64,000 bases of DNA from Paraburkholderia phenazinium (GTDB lineage Bacteria; Pseudomonadota; Gammaproteobacteria; Burkholderiales; Burkholderiaceae), in the NCBI RefSeq assembly GCF_900100735.1, contig NZ_FNCJ01000004.1, forward strand, positions 250,019 through 314,018, written 5' to 3'. The translations under genes and the position numbers were made by a program. Positions 63,601 to 64,000 of the stretch are shown here, one piece after another. A model generated the notes under the pieces. That model did no database searches and was not told the DNA's origin. It worked only from the letters and a program-made list of their open reading frames with translations. The stretch's first letter is position 1. Each line of letters opens with the position of its first letter.

Positions 63601-64000
63601 TCAGATCCCCGCTAGCGCCCGGATATGCGCAACCACGCTGCGCCCGAGCGCCGACAGGTTGTAGCCGCCTTCCAGACAGCTCACGATCCGCCCGCGCGCA
63701 TAGCGGTTGGCGATTTCGCGAACCTGATCGGTCAGCCACGCATAATCGGCCTCGACGAGCCCCATGTTGCCCAGGTCGTCCTCACGATGTGCATCGAAGC
63801 CCGCCGACACGAAGATCATTTCCGGCTTGAACGCATGCAAGCGCGGCAGCCACAGCATGTCGACCGCCTCGCGCACTTCCATGCCCTTCGAGCGGGCCGG
63901 CATCGGCACGTTGACCATATTGGCCGCGTGATTGTCGGCCCCGGTGAACGGATAGAACGGATGCTGGAAGAAGCTGCACATCAGCACCCGCGAGTCGCCG
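63601..64000 (-). CDS. Histone deacetylase family protein (C-terminal part)
   Basis: The gene runs off the right window edge, so only about 133 C-terminal residues are visible. They match the histone deacetylase/acetoin-utilisation/acetylpolyamine amidohydrolase family. MIFVSAGFDAHREDDLGNMGL carries a zinc-ligand aspartate, and CLEGGYNLSALGRSV is the late glycine-rich loop with the active-site end. Bacterial members deacetylate small molecules or proteins. The start and most of the catalytic domain lie outside. Confidence 0.88.
   Translation of the reverse strand, partial: GDSRVLMCSFFQHPFYPFTGADNHAANMVNVPMPARSKGMEVREAVDMLWLPRLHAFKPEMIFVSAGFDAHREDDLGNMGLVEADYAWLTDQVREIANRYARGRIVSCLEGGYNLSALGRSVVAHIRALAGI

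Overview
The window looks like part of the main chromosome of a betaproteobacterium of the Burkholderia/Paraburkholderia group. The DNA is GC-rich with dense, short-spaced genes. It carries typical Burkholderiales sets: moaA-mobA-moeA, fdxA beside pncB, a PA0069-type radical SAM protein, rpsP-rimM-trmD-rplS, etfBA with an acyl-CoA dehydrogenase, and metNIQ. The genus is inferred from gene content only; no database was searched.

Layout. 1-9.8 kb: end of moaA, then mobA, moeA, a small membrane protein, a GNAT acetyltransferase, a 2-hydroxyacid dehydrogenase-rmuC pair, a sodium:proton antiporter, an orphan LutC, pncB and fdxA. 9.9-10.2 kb: two tRNA-Asn genes with a clear promoter and terminators. 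10.3-25.8 kb: a CreA-like protein, an AraC regulator with azlCD, a UvrD-type helicase, a MATE pump, a PanS-like transporter, a phospholipase-D-type lipoprotein, fumC, a thioesterase, a 46-aa lipoprotein and an ArsR-like regulator. 25.9-28.6 kb: a large FecR/Trp-rich exported protein with coding tandem repeats.

28.8-40.5 kb: thyA and folA (dihydrofolate reductase) are separated by a 10-kb block that is the most interesting part of the window. It holds seven co-directional genes for exported proteins that match the logic of the Pseudomonas Fap functional-amyloid system. Two proteins carry GNIGVNxAxGxxNxQxN-type repeats. One is a C39-type peptidase (FapD-like), and one is a coiled-coil plus beta-barrel outer-membrane protein (FapF-like). 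The others are small secreted proteins, two of which share a DDxVLxxQxG motif resembling a C39 processing site. Two closely related sigma-54 activators flank the block. A candidate -24/-12 promoter and an 18-bp perfect dyad lie in front of the first gene.

40.6-51.9 kb: pmbA, darP, mog, orn, a Ste24-like protease, rsgA, a DUF2007 protein, a CobD/CbiB-family protein, a CoA pyrophosphatase, the rplS-trmD-rimM-rpsP operon and a TM2 protein. 52-64 kb: a radical SAM protein, an Lrp-type regulator divergent from dadA, a Phd/RelE toxin-antitoxin pair with a perfect operator dyad, an acyl-CoA dehydrogenase, etfBA, metNIQ with a terminator-like element abutting the metN start, a monoacylglycerol-lipase-like hydrolase and the end of a histone-deacetylase-family protein.

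Pathway links: moaA, mobA, moeA and mog act in molybdenum cofactor synthesis. thyA and folA are linked through dihydrofolate. etfBA would accept electrons from the acyl-CoA dehydrogenase next door. The Lrp regulator plausibly controls dadA. In several cases start codons were moved downstream from the longest open frame to fit ribosome binding sites or family N-termini.
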